The notes under the pieces: generated by a model
Told to the model about the DNA's origin: nothing
Databases searched by the model: none
Seen by the model: only the letters and a program-made list of their open reading frames with translations
Source of the DNA: Granulicella sp. S156
Lineage (GTDB): Bacteria > Acidobacteriota > Terriglobia > Terriglobales > Acidobacteriaceae
Reading direction: 5' to 3'
Length of the DNA stretch: 64,000 nucleotides
NCBI RefSeq assembly: GCF_009766105.1
Contig: NZ_LMUH01000005.1
Coordinates: 124,001 to 188,000 of the forward strand
Program-made: the position numbers and the translations under genes
Part shown: positions 35,891-43,524 of the stretch, one piece after another
Numbering within the stretch: position 1 is the stretch's first letter
Layout of the letters: each line of letters starts with the position of its first letter

Positions 35891-36442
35891 TTAGGGTATC
35901 CGGTCTTCTTCGATCATCTCGACCCATAGTTGTAGTGTTAGATCTTCTCGTTCGGGGACACCAAGCTGCCAGCGTAACTCGGTCGAGTAACGGCTTCTAA
36001 GTAGATCAAGGTTGAAGGGAACAGTCCGAGCGAGGAATCGAAGGTCGTCGCGATCCTTCTGACTATTCCTTTCGAGTTTGGAAAGAGCCAGATCATAAGG
36101 GTCAAGAGCCATCAGTCGAAGATACCTGTAGGTGCCTGAGAACATCTCGGTGAGCCGATCTTCATAGTTCTCAGGGACATGGGCTACTCCAACCCGATCG
36201 AGGTAGACACGGTACTTCTTGTGAAGCGATCCTCCGCGAACACCAAGATTCATTATGGTTTCGGCAGCATTGCGAGGAGCAAGTTCCACCACATCTACGT
36301 CGGCTGTAGGACGATCTAGTCCATACATCTGTGTAACCACGAAACCGCCAATGCAATCGAGGCGAACGGCTGTGTCGACCGCGGAATCCAACTTCTGGAG
36401 AAAGGAATTCCATGGTTCGGGCGGTCTGTTAGGCGATGGCAT
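35891..36442 (-). CDS. DUF6036-like nucleotidyltransferase, probable toxin
   Basis: 183 residues with a minimal nucleotidyltransferase core: IGGFVVTQMYGLDRPTADVD, where GG (32-33) and the Asp pair D48/D50 match the G-G/D-x-D active site. A following conserved block is DPYDLALSKLERNSQKDRDD, as in AbiEii/DUF6036 proteins. Such enzymes act as toxins that modify tRNA or other targets. The gene starts 14 bp inside the end of the upstream XRE regulator gene, so the two are translationally coupled. The assignment as toxin is inferred from the fold and the pairing. It is clearly not a normal-length kanamycin-type resistance enzyme. Confidence 0.75.
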   Translation of the reverse strand: MPSPNRPPEPWNSFLQKLDSAVDTAVRLDCIGGFVVTQMYGLDRPTADVDVVELAPRNAAETIMNLGVRGGSLHKKYRVYLDRVGVAHVPENYEDRLTEMFSGTYRYLRLMALDPYDLALSKLERNSQKDRDDLRFLARTVPFNLDLLRSRYSTELRWQLGVPEREDLTLQLWVEMIEEDRIP

Positions 36443-37115
36443 GGTCCAGTTGCTCCACTGTGAGATCGGACAGCAGATTCCAATGCTCTGCCGTCTTTGA
36501 TCGATGCGTTCGCAGCCACGTTCGCTCGACTTGTGTCATCGATTCCTTGCAGAGAGTGTCCTCTGCCGCTAGTCGCGACCGCTCCAATGTTTTGAGCGGC
36601 TGCACGAGCTGGGTTGCGACATCGGAACGATCCAGTCTCTGAGCGCATTGCGTCGCCAGATCGACAACAAAGCCGAGGCGGTTTTGGCGATCATAGACTT
36701 TGGCGTTGAGGGCCAGCCAAACCCAATCCATCTGAGGGAAGGCGAGCGGTAGCCAGGGTAGCGCTTCCACGACACGAGAGTCGAGGTCTTGCGTATCCAG
36801 TGCCTCCATCAACAACTCCGCAGGATTGGACTTCGTCGTCGCTCGCAGATAAGCAAATCCCGGATACCCGAGTGAGCCCAATTGCTTTTTGAACCAACCC
36901 GGATTGCGAGAGTGCTGCCGGTATTCAGCCAAGGGTAGAGCTGTCGGAGGCACATCAAAGACTCGCACCGCACGCGATGCCAGATCGGCGGAGACAATAC
37001 GAGTTCCCCGCTCCACCATCGACAGGTAGGCCTGCGTAACTCCAAGTCGCTCTGCGGCGTCATTCTGAGTCCAGGAGAAAGCCAGACGCACGCTTTTTAG
37101 TTCGTCGCCAGTCAT
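36429..37115 (-). CDS. XRE-family HTH regulator, probable antitoxin
   Basis: 228 residues: an N-terminal helix-turn-helix (MTGDELKSVRLAFSWTQNDA, AERLGVTQAYLSMVERGTR) and a larger C-terminal domain of unknown fold (GYPGFAYLRATTKSNPAELL, ALPWLPLAFPQMDWVWLALN). The start ATG 37115 lies within the left arm of a perfect 29-bp inverted repeat and has no Shine-Dalgarno, which suggests a leaderless transcript from the AT-rich centre. The frame is open further upstream (to 37352) but that part reads through the palindrome and looks non-coding. It overlaps the nucleotidyltransferase gene by 14 bp. Expected role: autorepressor and neutraliser of the downstream toxin. Confidence 0.78.
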   Translation of the reverse strand: MTGDELKSVRLAFSWTQNDAAERLGVTQAYLSMVERGTRIVSADLASRAVRVFDVPPTALPLAEYRQHSRNPGWFKKQLGSLGYPGFAYLRATTKSNPAELLMEALDTQDLDSRVVEALPWLPLAFPQMDWVWLALNAKVYDRQNRLGFVVDLATQCAQRLDRSDVATQLVQPLKTLERSRLAAEDTLCKESMTQVERTWLRTHRSKTAEHWNLLSDLTVEQLDHAIA

Positions 37116-37165
37116 TAGATTAAATATAACAAATAATGTTATATTTAATCTAATGACTGGCGACG
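37103..37165. promoter_or_regulatory. Perfect 29-bp palindrome over the start of the XRE gene
   Basis: Arms 37103-37131 and 37137-37165 are perfect inverted copies around a 5-base AATAA centre. The inner part (TTAGATTAAATATAACA) is very AT-rich in a GC-rich genome and contains TATA-like -10 sequences in both directions. The outer part of the left arm is the first four codons of the XRE gene, so the right arm carries an inverted copy of them and opens a 19-codon plus-strand ORF (MTGDVLKKGNPSKDIRPRC). Probably operator and promoter of the module. Confidence 0.7.
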
Positions 37166-37270
37166 TATTGAAGAAAGGGAACCCTTCGAAAGATATTCGG
37201 CCAAGATGCTGATTTATCCGTAGATGAACTTGAGTGCCAGACTTCCTTCTTTTCTCTGTACACTGCCGCC

Positions 37271-38038
37271 ATGCAGTTTCTGCTGAACCATCCCTTTCTC
37301 TTCTGCCCGGTCGTCGTCCTCTTCCTGTTTGCTGGAAGTCTGTTCGGCTCATGGATTCGTTCTCGGCGGACCAATGCGGTTGAGCATGATTCTGGCTCCT
37401 ACAAGACGCTCGAAGGCGCGGTGCTGGGACTATTGGCTCTGCTGCTTGGCTTTAGCTTTGCGATGGCCGTCAACCGCTACGATCTGCGCAAACAGTTGGA
37501 GGTCGAAGAGGCCAACGCCATCGGCACCACCTGGCTGCGCACCGACACCCTGGCCGAACCCGCACGCGGTGCCGAGCGGCAGTTGCTCAAGCAATACGTT
37601 CCTGCGCGCCTGGAGTTCGTAGCCGCCGGAAACGATGCCGATGCGGTGCAGCACAGCCTTGCGCAGAGCAGCGAGCTTCAAGCGCAGATATGGGCGATCG
37701 CCTCTGGAGATACCGCGGCCCATCGCGATCCCGTCACTGCGCTCTTCGTCTCATCGCTCAACGACACGATCGATGTCACGGAGAAGCGAACCGCCGCGCT
37801 GGAGAATCGTATCCCGGCGATGACGTGGGCGATGCTGCTGTTCATGGGATTCGTTTCGAGTGCGCTGGTCGGCATCAGCGTCACGTCGCGGTCGAAGCTG
37901 TTGCTCGCCATCCTGCCCCTGGTCGTGGGTGTCGTCCTTACGCTCATTCTTGATCTCGATAGCCCACGTTCCGGCTTCATTCGCGTGCACCAGAACAGCA
38001 TGATGCGAGTCGCGGAGATGGTTGCTGCTTCGAAATAA
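37271..38038 (+). CDS. DUF4239 / bestrophin-like membrane protein
   Basis: 255 residues with two N-terminal membrane segments (FLFCPVVVLFLFAGSLFGSW; AVLGLLALLLGFSFAMAV), a central soluble helical part, and two C-terminal segments (AMLLFMGFVSSALVGISVT; LLAILPLVVGVVLTLILDL). The pattern E.A.L(G).LALLLGFSFAMA with RYDLRKQLEVEEANAIGTTW is typical of DUF4239. Function unknown; some relatives are annotated bestrophin-like. It is transcribed away from the XRE module. Confidence 0.78.
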   Translation: MQFLLNHPFLFCPVVVLFLFAGSLFGSWIRSRRTNAVEHDSGSYKTLEGAVLGLLALLLGFSFAMAVNRYDLRKQLEVEEANAIGTTWLRTDTLAEPARGAERQLLKQYVPARLEFVAAGNDADAVQHSLAQSSELQAQIWAIASGDTAAHRDPVTALFVSSLNDTIDVTEKRTAALENRIPAMTWAMLLFMGFVSSALVGISVTSRSKLLLAILPLVVGVVLTLILDLDSPRSGFIRVHQNSMMRVAEMVAASK

Positions 38039-38158
38039 GGGCATACGCAAGACTTTGCCCCGTGAACAACCTGATACCCCTGTTGTTCTCTGAGTAGCTT
38101 TTCCAAGGCCCATTGCGTCAATCTGGCATTGGCATATACAGCCACGGGGGGTCTTGCC

Positions 38159-38692
38159 ATGAGCATCTTCACGACAAAACGGTACGTGGGGTTCTTTCTA
38201 TTGTTGGCTGCCCTGGTCTCAGCAACCGCAAAGGCGCAGGTCGGAATCTACGCTATGGGCAGTCTCGGCCATATCGGAGGCGTCGATACGGGTGGGGGCA
38301 GCAGTGGCAGCCTGACGGGCGGCGGCGGCACCTTCGGCGTCTATGACAACTTCGTACGTCTCGGTCCATTGAACTTTGGTGGTGACGCGCGCTATGAGAC
38401 GCAGTCGTCCAGCGACGGTCATATTAACCAAGGACTCGCTGGGCTGCGGTTGGCGCTGCGTGCACCCATCCTCCAGCCTTACGTGCAGGCCGAGGTCGGT
38501 GGCGGCGGCACGAACTATGGCACCAACACGGGCAGCTTCGTCAGCCAGTTTCAGTTTGGCGCGGACTACACTCTCATACCCCACATAGCCCTACGCGGTG
38601 AGTATGGCATCGGTCGCCTGAGCGCTGTCTTCGGCTCCGGCCACCAGACAGTGCAGCAGTTCGGCATCGGCGTGGTGGTGCGTTTGTTCTGA
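38159..38692 (+). CDS. Small outer-membrane beta-barrel protein
   Basis: 177 residues: signal peptide (YVGFFLLLAALVSATAKAQV) followed by alternating strands (GIYAMGSLGHIGGVDTGGGS, LNFGGDARYETQ, LRLALRAPILQPYVQAEVGG) and a final strand ending FGIGVVVRLF with C-terminal Phe, as in 8-stranded OmpA/OmpW-like barrels. ATG 38159 is preferred over an upstream in-frame TTG at 38129. A very long hairpin follows between this gene and the convergent GH3 gene. Role likely structural or adhesion-like; not determined. Confidence 0.78.
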   Translation: MSIFTTKRYVGFFLLLAALVSATAKAQVGIYAMGSLGHIGGVDTGGGSSGSLTGGGGTFGVYDNFVRLGPLNFGGDARYETQSSSDGHINQGLAGLRLALRAPILQPYVQAEVGGGGTNYGTNTGSFVSQFQFGADYTLIPHIALRGEYGIGRLSAVFGSGHQTVQQFGIGVVVRLF

Positions 38693-38702
38693 AGACGCCC
38701 TG

Positions 38703-38810
38703 CCCTTAAAGCCTTGACGCAACGTTCGCAAAGGAAAGACGCAAAGTTTCGCAACGAATACTGTGGCGAAACTTTGCTCCCTTTGCGAACGTTGCGTCAA
38801 GGCTTTAGGG
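38703..38810. repeat. Long hairpin between convergent genes
   Basis: Left arm 38703-38752 and right arm 38766-38810 pair almost fully (CCTTGACGCAACGTTCGCAA with TTGCGAACGTTGCGTCAAGG, continuing inward with GTTTCGC/GCGAAAC), around a loop of about 13 bases. It can serve as a bidirectional terminator, but its length and near identity suggest a dispersed repeat. Confidence 0.65.
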
Positions 38811-38829
38811 TGTTTGCCGTTCGCCACCT

Positions 38830-41490
38830 CTAGCGAGGCAGCTCCCGCAGGCCCTCGATCGTGAACTGCGCCGAGACATCTTTGCCGAGATCTGGCTGCC
38901 CACTACCAACAGTGATGGAATAAGCTCCCGCTCTTACTGCTCGTACGCCCTTCGCATCGACTTCAGACAACTGGCGCGGATCGAGCGTGAAGCTCACATG
39001 CCTGCTCTGTCCGGAAAGAAGATGGACATGCTCGAAGCCCTCCAGGGATCGCAGCGGAGAGACGCCATCCTGCGGCGGCGTCAGATACAGCTCCGCAACG
39101 TCATCGCCAGCGCGAGCACTCGTATTCTTCACGTCGGCTTCAACGTGCAGGGTGTCACCGGCATCGAGGTGTTCTTTGCTCAAATGCACATTGGAGTAGC
39201 TGAAGGTCGAGTAGCTCAGGCCATACCCAAACTCATACAGCGGCTTGCCCTTGAAGTAGCGATAGGTCCGGTTTGCCATGGAGTAATCGGTGAAGGGCGG
39301 CAGATCATTTGCGCTGCGATAAAAAGTAACCGGCAAGCGCCCGCTGGGATTGTTCTTTCCACTCAACGTCTCCGCAATCGCCTGTGCCCCAGCCTGTCCG
39401 GGGTACCATGCCTCAAGAATGGCGTCGGCATTCTCCTGGGCCCAATTCACCGCCACCGCCGAGCCACTGAGCAGCACGACCACCAGCGGCTTGCCACTTG
39501 CTTTGGCGGCTTCCAGCAATTGCTGCTGCGCGGGAGGCAGGCCAAGATCGGTGCGGTCGCCGCCCGAGAAGCCCGGGATGTCCACCCTCATCTCCTCGCC
39601 CTCCAGTTCAGGAGACAGCCCAACGAATGCCACAACGACATCTGCACGCTTCACTGCTTCCATCGCCTGGGCACGTAGTGGCTCGACAGGGGGAGTCCAC
39701 CTCAGCGAAAATTCGCCGCCGAATAGCTCCGCCTTATGCGAGTACGTGATCTCAATCGCGTGTGGCCGGGTGTCGTCAAAGTGCAGCTTGGCGGTGGAAG
39801 AGCCCATGTCCTTGCCGTCGAATTTAATCGTGAACTTCTCTGCGCCATTAACAGGCCACCACTGCGCGTTCCGTGGAGCGACGAGATAGTCGCCGGGCGC
39901 AGGCACTTGTAGGGTGCCGCTCCAGCGCACTGAGAAGGCCTTCATGTTGAGGGAGGGGACAGGCGATGCTGCATCCCAGTCGAAGTCGAGTTGCCGGTCT
40001 ACGCGCGAGAACGCCGGCGGGCCCTGCAAGCTGTCATTGTTGAAGTACTCGGCCTTCAGGCCCTGCTCCTGCGAGCCCTGTGCGGCACGGAACTGGGTCC
40101 TTGGAATCACCACTGCCGCGCCTTCAGCATAGGGCGAGCCCTGTTCATACAGCACCTTGGCACCGCTGAATTCACGCGCGATGCCGTCGACCGGCATGAT
40201 GGGGTCTTTAGGTATCGCGTTGTAGTTGCCTTCGATGGCGGAAAGTGAGGAGGCATTGGGCCCGATCACCGCGATGGTCTTCACATGCGTGTCCAGCGGC
40301 AGTGTGTGATGTTCGTTTTTCAGCAGCACTACCGCCTCGCGCGCGGCCTGCAGGGCCAGTTCGGTGTGGGCGGGCGACATGTTTTCCGTGATGGGCATGG
40401 ACGCGTACTTGACCTTAGCGGACGGGTCAAAGAGACCCAGCTTGAATCGCGCGAGGAACAGGCGGCGCAGAGAAACATCGAGCTCGCTCTCCTGAATCAT
40501 TCCCTTGCGGACGGCGCTGGCGAGGTTCTTGCTATAGGTTTCACCGCAGTTGGTGTCGGTGCCGGCGCGAATGCCGGCGACCGAGGCCTGTTCCGCATCC
40601 TTGGAGTACTTGTGCCCGTCCTTCTCGAAGAAGTTGTCGATCGCGCCGCAGTCGGAGGTAACAAACCCCTTAAATCCCCAATCGCCGCGCAGAACCTCGC
40701 CCAGCAGCAGATCGCTGGCGCATGCGGGTTTGCCATCGATCGCGTTGTAGGCGCACATAATGCTGTCAGCCTTGCCTTCGACGATCGTGGCTCGGAACGC
40801 GGGAAGGTAGGTGTCCCACAGATCGTGAGCGCTAGGATCGACGTCGAAACGATGGCGCTCGCTCTCCGGGCCGCTATGGACGGCGAAGTGCTTCGGTGTT
40901 GCAATGGCGCGATAGTAATTAGGATCGTCGCCTTGTATCCCTTTGACGAATGCGGTCCCGAGCCGGGCTGTCAGGAAGGGATCTTCGCCGTAGGTCTCTT
41001 GTCCACGTCCCCAGCGCGGGTCGCGAAAGATGTTGATGTTCGGTGACCAGATCGTCAGCCCGTAGAAGATGGAGCGCAGACCGTGAGCGACAGCGTCGTT
41101 GTACTTGGCGCGCGCCTCCGTAGAGATGACCCCGCCAATCTGGTGGAGCAGCGGCTCATCGAAGGTGGCCGCCATGCCCACGGCCTGCGGAAACAGCGTC
41201 GCATAGCCGGAACGCGCAATACCGTGGAGGCCTTCACTCCAGTAGTCGTACTCCGGAACGCCAAGCCGCGGGATCGCAGCCGCGCTGTTGACCAACTGCG
41301 CGGCCTTCTCGTCGAGCGTCATGCGTCCGACCAGATCGGAGACTCGCTGCTCTGCGGGCAGCGTCGTGTCCTGGTAGGGCAGCAGCGAAGTCTTTGCCTC
41401 AGGAAACGAGGGGCTTTGGGCCGACGCGTAGTAACCGCCCATCAGTAACGCTAGCGCAGCTATGCGCACGACATTTCGATTCACTGACAT
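38830..41490 (-). CDS. Glycoside hydrolase family 3 with PA14 domain (beta-glucosidase / xylosidase type)
   Basis: Exported GH3 enzyme of 886 residues removing terminal beta-linked sugars. Signal peptide MSVNRNVVRIAALALLMGGY. The N-terminal TIM barrel carries PKHFAVHSGPESERH and the catalytic nucleophile Asp280 in GFKGFVTSDCGAIDNF. A PA14 carbohydrate-binding domain (EQGLKAEYFNNDSLQGPP) is inserted in the second alpha/beta domain (about 450-590), followed by the fibronectin III-like C-terminus. Substrate may be cellooligosaccharide or xylooligosaccharide; the W-S-P-N-I-N-I-F-R-D-P-R-W-G-R-G-Q-E-T motif is shared by both. AAAGGA precedes ATG 41490. Confidence 0.93.
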   Translation of the reverse strand: MSVNRNVVRIAALALLMGGYYASAQSPSFPEAKTSLLPYQDTTLPAEQRVSDLVGRMTLDEKAAQLVNSAAAIPRLGVPEYDYWSEGLHGIARSGYATLFPQAVGMAATFDEPLLHQIGGVISTEARAKYNDAVAHGLRSIFYGLTIWSPNINIFRDPRWGRGQETYGEDPFLTARLGTAFVKGIQGDDPNYYRAIATPKHFAVHSGPESERHRFDVDPSAHDLWDTYLPAFRATIVEGKADSIMCAYNAIDGKPACASDLLLGEVLRGDWGFKGFVTSDCGAIDNFFEKDGHKYSKDAEQASVAGIRAGTDTNCGETYSKNLASAVRKGMIQESELDVSLRRLFLARFKLGLFDPSAKVKYASMPITENMSPAHTELALQAAREAVVLLKNEHHTLPLDTHVKTIAVIGPNASSLSAIEGNYNAIPKDPIMPVDGIAREFSGAKVLYEQGSPYAEGAAVVIPRTQFRAAQGSQEQGLKAEYFNNDSLQGPPAFSRVDRQLDFDWDAASPVPSLNMKAFSVRWSGTLQVPAPGDYLVAPRNAQWWPVNGAEKFTIKFDGKDMGSSTAKLHFDDTRPHAIEITYSHKAELFGGEFSLRWTPPVEPLRAQAMEAVKRADVVVAFVGLSPELEGEEMRVDIPGFSGGDRTDLGLPPAQQQLLEAAKASGKPLVVVLLSGSAVAVNWAQENADAILEAWYPGQAGAQAIAETLSGKNNPSGRLPVTFYRSANDLPPFTDYSMANRTYRYFKGKPLYEFGYGLSYSTFSYSNVHLSKEHLDAGDTLHVEADVKNTSARAGDDVAELYLTPPQDGVSPLRSLEGFEHVHLLSGQSRHVSFTLDPRQLSEVDAKGVRAVRAGAYSITVGSGQPDLGKDVSAQFTIEGLRELPR

Positions 41491-41660
41491 GTTTAATCCT
41501 TTTCTCTGTCGCAAGATGGATCGCGTGGCTGATTGCTTAGGACCCTCAGAGCTTTGTCACGCAAGTCCCCCAGTTTTACCTGGGTAACTATCCGAATCTT
41601 TCAAGCTGAAGATAATTTTTAGCACACAACTAAAATTACTGTCATGCCTGCCCAGCGTGA

Positions 41661-41678
41661 TGCCGTAAATTTACGGCA
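41661..41678. promoter_or_regulatory. 18-bp perfect palindrome upstream of GH3 gene, candidate operator
   Basis: TGCCGTAAATTTACGGCA is a perfect palindrome about 170 bp upstream of the GH3 start codon in an AT-rich stretch. It does not match the LacI consensus with central CG. Binding by a sugar-responsive regulator is possible but unproven. Confidence 0.4.
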
Positions 41679-41710
41679 AAATATCGATTATCTATGGGCG
41701 TAAATGCAGA

Positions 41711-41733
41711 AAGGAGGCTCGAGGAGCCTCCTT
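41711..41733. terminator. Hairpin AAGGAGGCTC/GAGCCTCCTT
   Basis: Perfect 10-bp stem with a 3-base loop. No strong T run follows on the plus strand; on the minus strand TTTC follows. No gene clearly ends here, so it may be a remnant or a 5' structure. Confidence 0.35.
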
Positions 41734-41821
41734 AATAGTTCGAATATGAGCTATATATTTCGTATCTTGAATATAAATCGCGTGGTACTGCAGTTGTTCT
41801 CATGAGTTCACCCCTAGAGAT

Positions 41822-41934
41822 GTCATTTCGACCGACCAACGGGAGTGGAGAAACCCCCTTGATGCAGAGCGTGATGCAAATGTCTGTGCGCGCTTTGCGT
41901 CTAGAAACCCTGTATTTCGTGGGTAGAAATGACA
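41822..41934. repeat. Dispersed repeat, GTCATTTCGACC type, reverse orientation
   Basis: Ends GTCATTTCGACC and GGTAGAAATGAC pair. The interior from about 41859 to 41917 is a reverse-complement copy of the roughly 60-bp segment found twice at 51501-51614 and once, shortened, at 53796-53845 (AAATACAGGG, AGACGCAAAGCGCGC, CATCACGCTCTGCATC). From 41935 to 42207 nothing else was recognised. Confidence 0.65.
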
Positions 41935-42207
41935 AGCTTGGGAGCCAGCTCATGACTACAACTGTGGTGCCTGGTGGGCCGGTGCAGGTTGGCGCTACGA
42001 GACTGTTACGAAACTCCCTGGTCGGTGGAAGATTGTAGCGCTGGCCCACCTGTGAGTTGGCAGCAAACCGGAAGTTAGATGACGAGAAGGAGCGTTTACC
42101 AGGACCCATCTCGCCACAAGTAGACTTTTCGTGGAACCTGCCTCCCAGAACTTGCGTATTGGTGGGAAAGCGCACTCATCACAGCAGGTTTGGAAGGTAT
42201 CCAAAGA

Positions 42208-43473
42208 ATGCCTCATGCTCTCCGGTTGCTCGTCTGCTCAGTTCTCCTTTGTATAGGCTCTGCTGAGACGCAGCACAACCCTGCGCCCACATCTATAAGC
42301 GTCCTTCTTTCCTATGAGGAGCCCGCACTGGGGACTGCGAGGTTGGCATTGGATTATGCTGCTCCCTTCGATCCTGCCAAACCGACAGTGCTCGTGATCG
42401 CCGATGGACAGCAGTTTTACGTCCGTACAGGGGCGATGAAGGCACTAAGAGAAAGCACCTTCGGAGACGCCGTGAACGTGGTCGGCATCATCACACGAGG
42501 TACAACCCCGGCCTTTATCGACGCCACGCTCAGCAGTGACGGCAAACCAGATTGGCCGAAAGCGTGGAAGGTGTTCAACAGCGGCGAGTGGGTCCGTGAC
42601 GTTGAATCTGTGCGCAGAGCCCTTGTTGGAGAACAAGGCCGAGTCTATCTCTATGGGCGCTCCGGGGGAGCCTACCTCGTTCACCAGTACCTCTCACAGT
42701 ATTCGGACCACGTAGAGCGCGTCTTCACGCAATCGGCTGTAAATCCATACCTGAACGCCGAGCTTGGTATCCCGCTGGACACCTTCTGGAGCGATCTCGG
42801 CAGGCAAGACACCACGCTTCAAGAGCAGTTGCAGTCCGCGCTAAAGGCCCACCCGGAAGAGCGCATCGGGATTCTCATGACGCTCCAGCGACAGCATTTT
42901 TTCGTATCGGCGGACAAGATCGCCGCTGCACGAGCCGACCTGATCCATGCTCTCGCGGCGGGAAATATGGGAGCGTACCGAACGGCTCGCAAGGATTATC
43001 AGGTCGATGATATGGCCGCGATGTACGCCTCCAAAGACATCATTCCGCAGGATGTCCGTGTCTTGGAATTGATCGCCCCTAGTGGCGCATTCGACCATCT
43101 TGGGGACGGAGAGCTCTATCCTTTGGCAGAGACACAAGCGTTCGAGATCAAGCCACTCCTCGACATGCTGCACGCTGGGAAGGTCACCGTGCCACCCTTC
43201 GACTTTGCTGCCCTACACCGTTGCCCGGCCGACGTGTTTGTGCTGGCGGGGCGCTATGACGAAGCTGTGGACTATCGCACAGAGATTGCGCTGGCCAGCG
43301 CATATCCCCACCACTTCCTGTTCATCGCTGATGACAACCATGTCTTTAGCGCCCTGACAGCCAATGGAGCTTCTATGAGCCTCATCAGCACCTTCTTTGC
43401 CCAGGGATCACAGTCACAGGCTTTCGCAAATGCTGTGCGTGACTCACAACGATACCGCTGGGTCGAAAAGTAG
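42208..43473 (+). CDS. Alpha/beta hydrolase fold protein (exported)
   Basis: 421 residues with a short signal-like N-terminus (MPHALRLLVCSVLLCIGSAE). The nucleophile elbow VYLYGRSGGAYLVHQY places the Ser at 152. An acidic residue lies in LAGRYDEAVDYRTE and the His in FLFIADDNHVFSAL, giving a full Ser-Asp-His triad as in proline-iminopeptidase-like hydrolases. A helical cap of about 130 residues lies between. Substrate unknown; a peptidase or esterase role is possible. ATG 42208 is preferred over an upstream TTG at 42190. Confidence 0.72.
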   Translation: MPHALRLLVCSVLLCIGSAETQHNPAPTSISVLLSYEEPALGTARLALDYAAPFDPAKPTVLVIADGQQFYVRTGAMKALRESTFGDAVNVVGIITRGTTPAFIDATLSSDGKPDWPKAWKVFNSGEWVRDVESVRRALVGEQGRVYLYGRSGGAYLVHQYLSQYSDHVERVFTQSAVNPYLNAELGIPLDTFWSDLGRQDTTLQEQLQSALKAHPEERIGILMTLQRQHFFVSADKIAAARADLIHALAAGNMGAYRTARKDYQVDDMAAMYASKDIIPQDVRVLELIAPSGAFDHLGDGELYPLAETQAFEIKPLLDMLHAGKVTVPPFDFAALHRCPADVFVLAGRYDEAVDYRTEIALASAYPHHFLFIADDNHVFSALTANGASMSLISTFFAQGSQSQAFANAVRDSQRYRWVEK

Positions 43474-43524
43474 CGAGGCGAGCGGATTAGTAGGGGATGA
43501 TCGACGAGTTTCGTAACAGGCTCA

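Larger units (their letters stand above)
41491..41821. other. Upstream region of the GH3 gene
   Basis: Non-coding and AT-rich from about 41600 to 41700 (promoter-like). It holds the perfect palindrome at 41661 and the hairpin at 41711, which have separate entries. No gene is supported here. Confidence 0.3.

Noticed and set aside
41732-42175. Minus-strand ORF of about 147 codons
   Set aside because: Its sequence comes from the dispersed repeat at 41822 and surrounding non-coding DNA (the same peptide words appear at 51436), with no domain.
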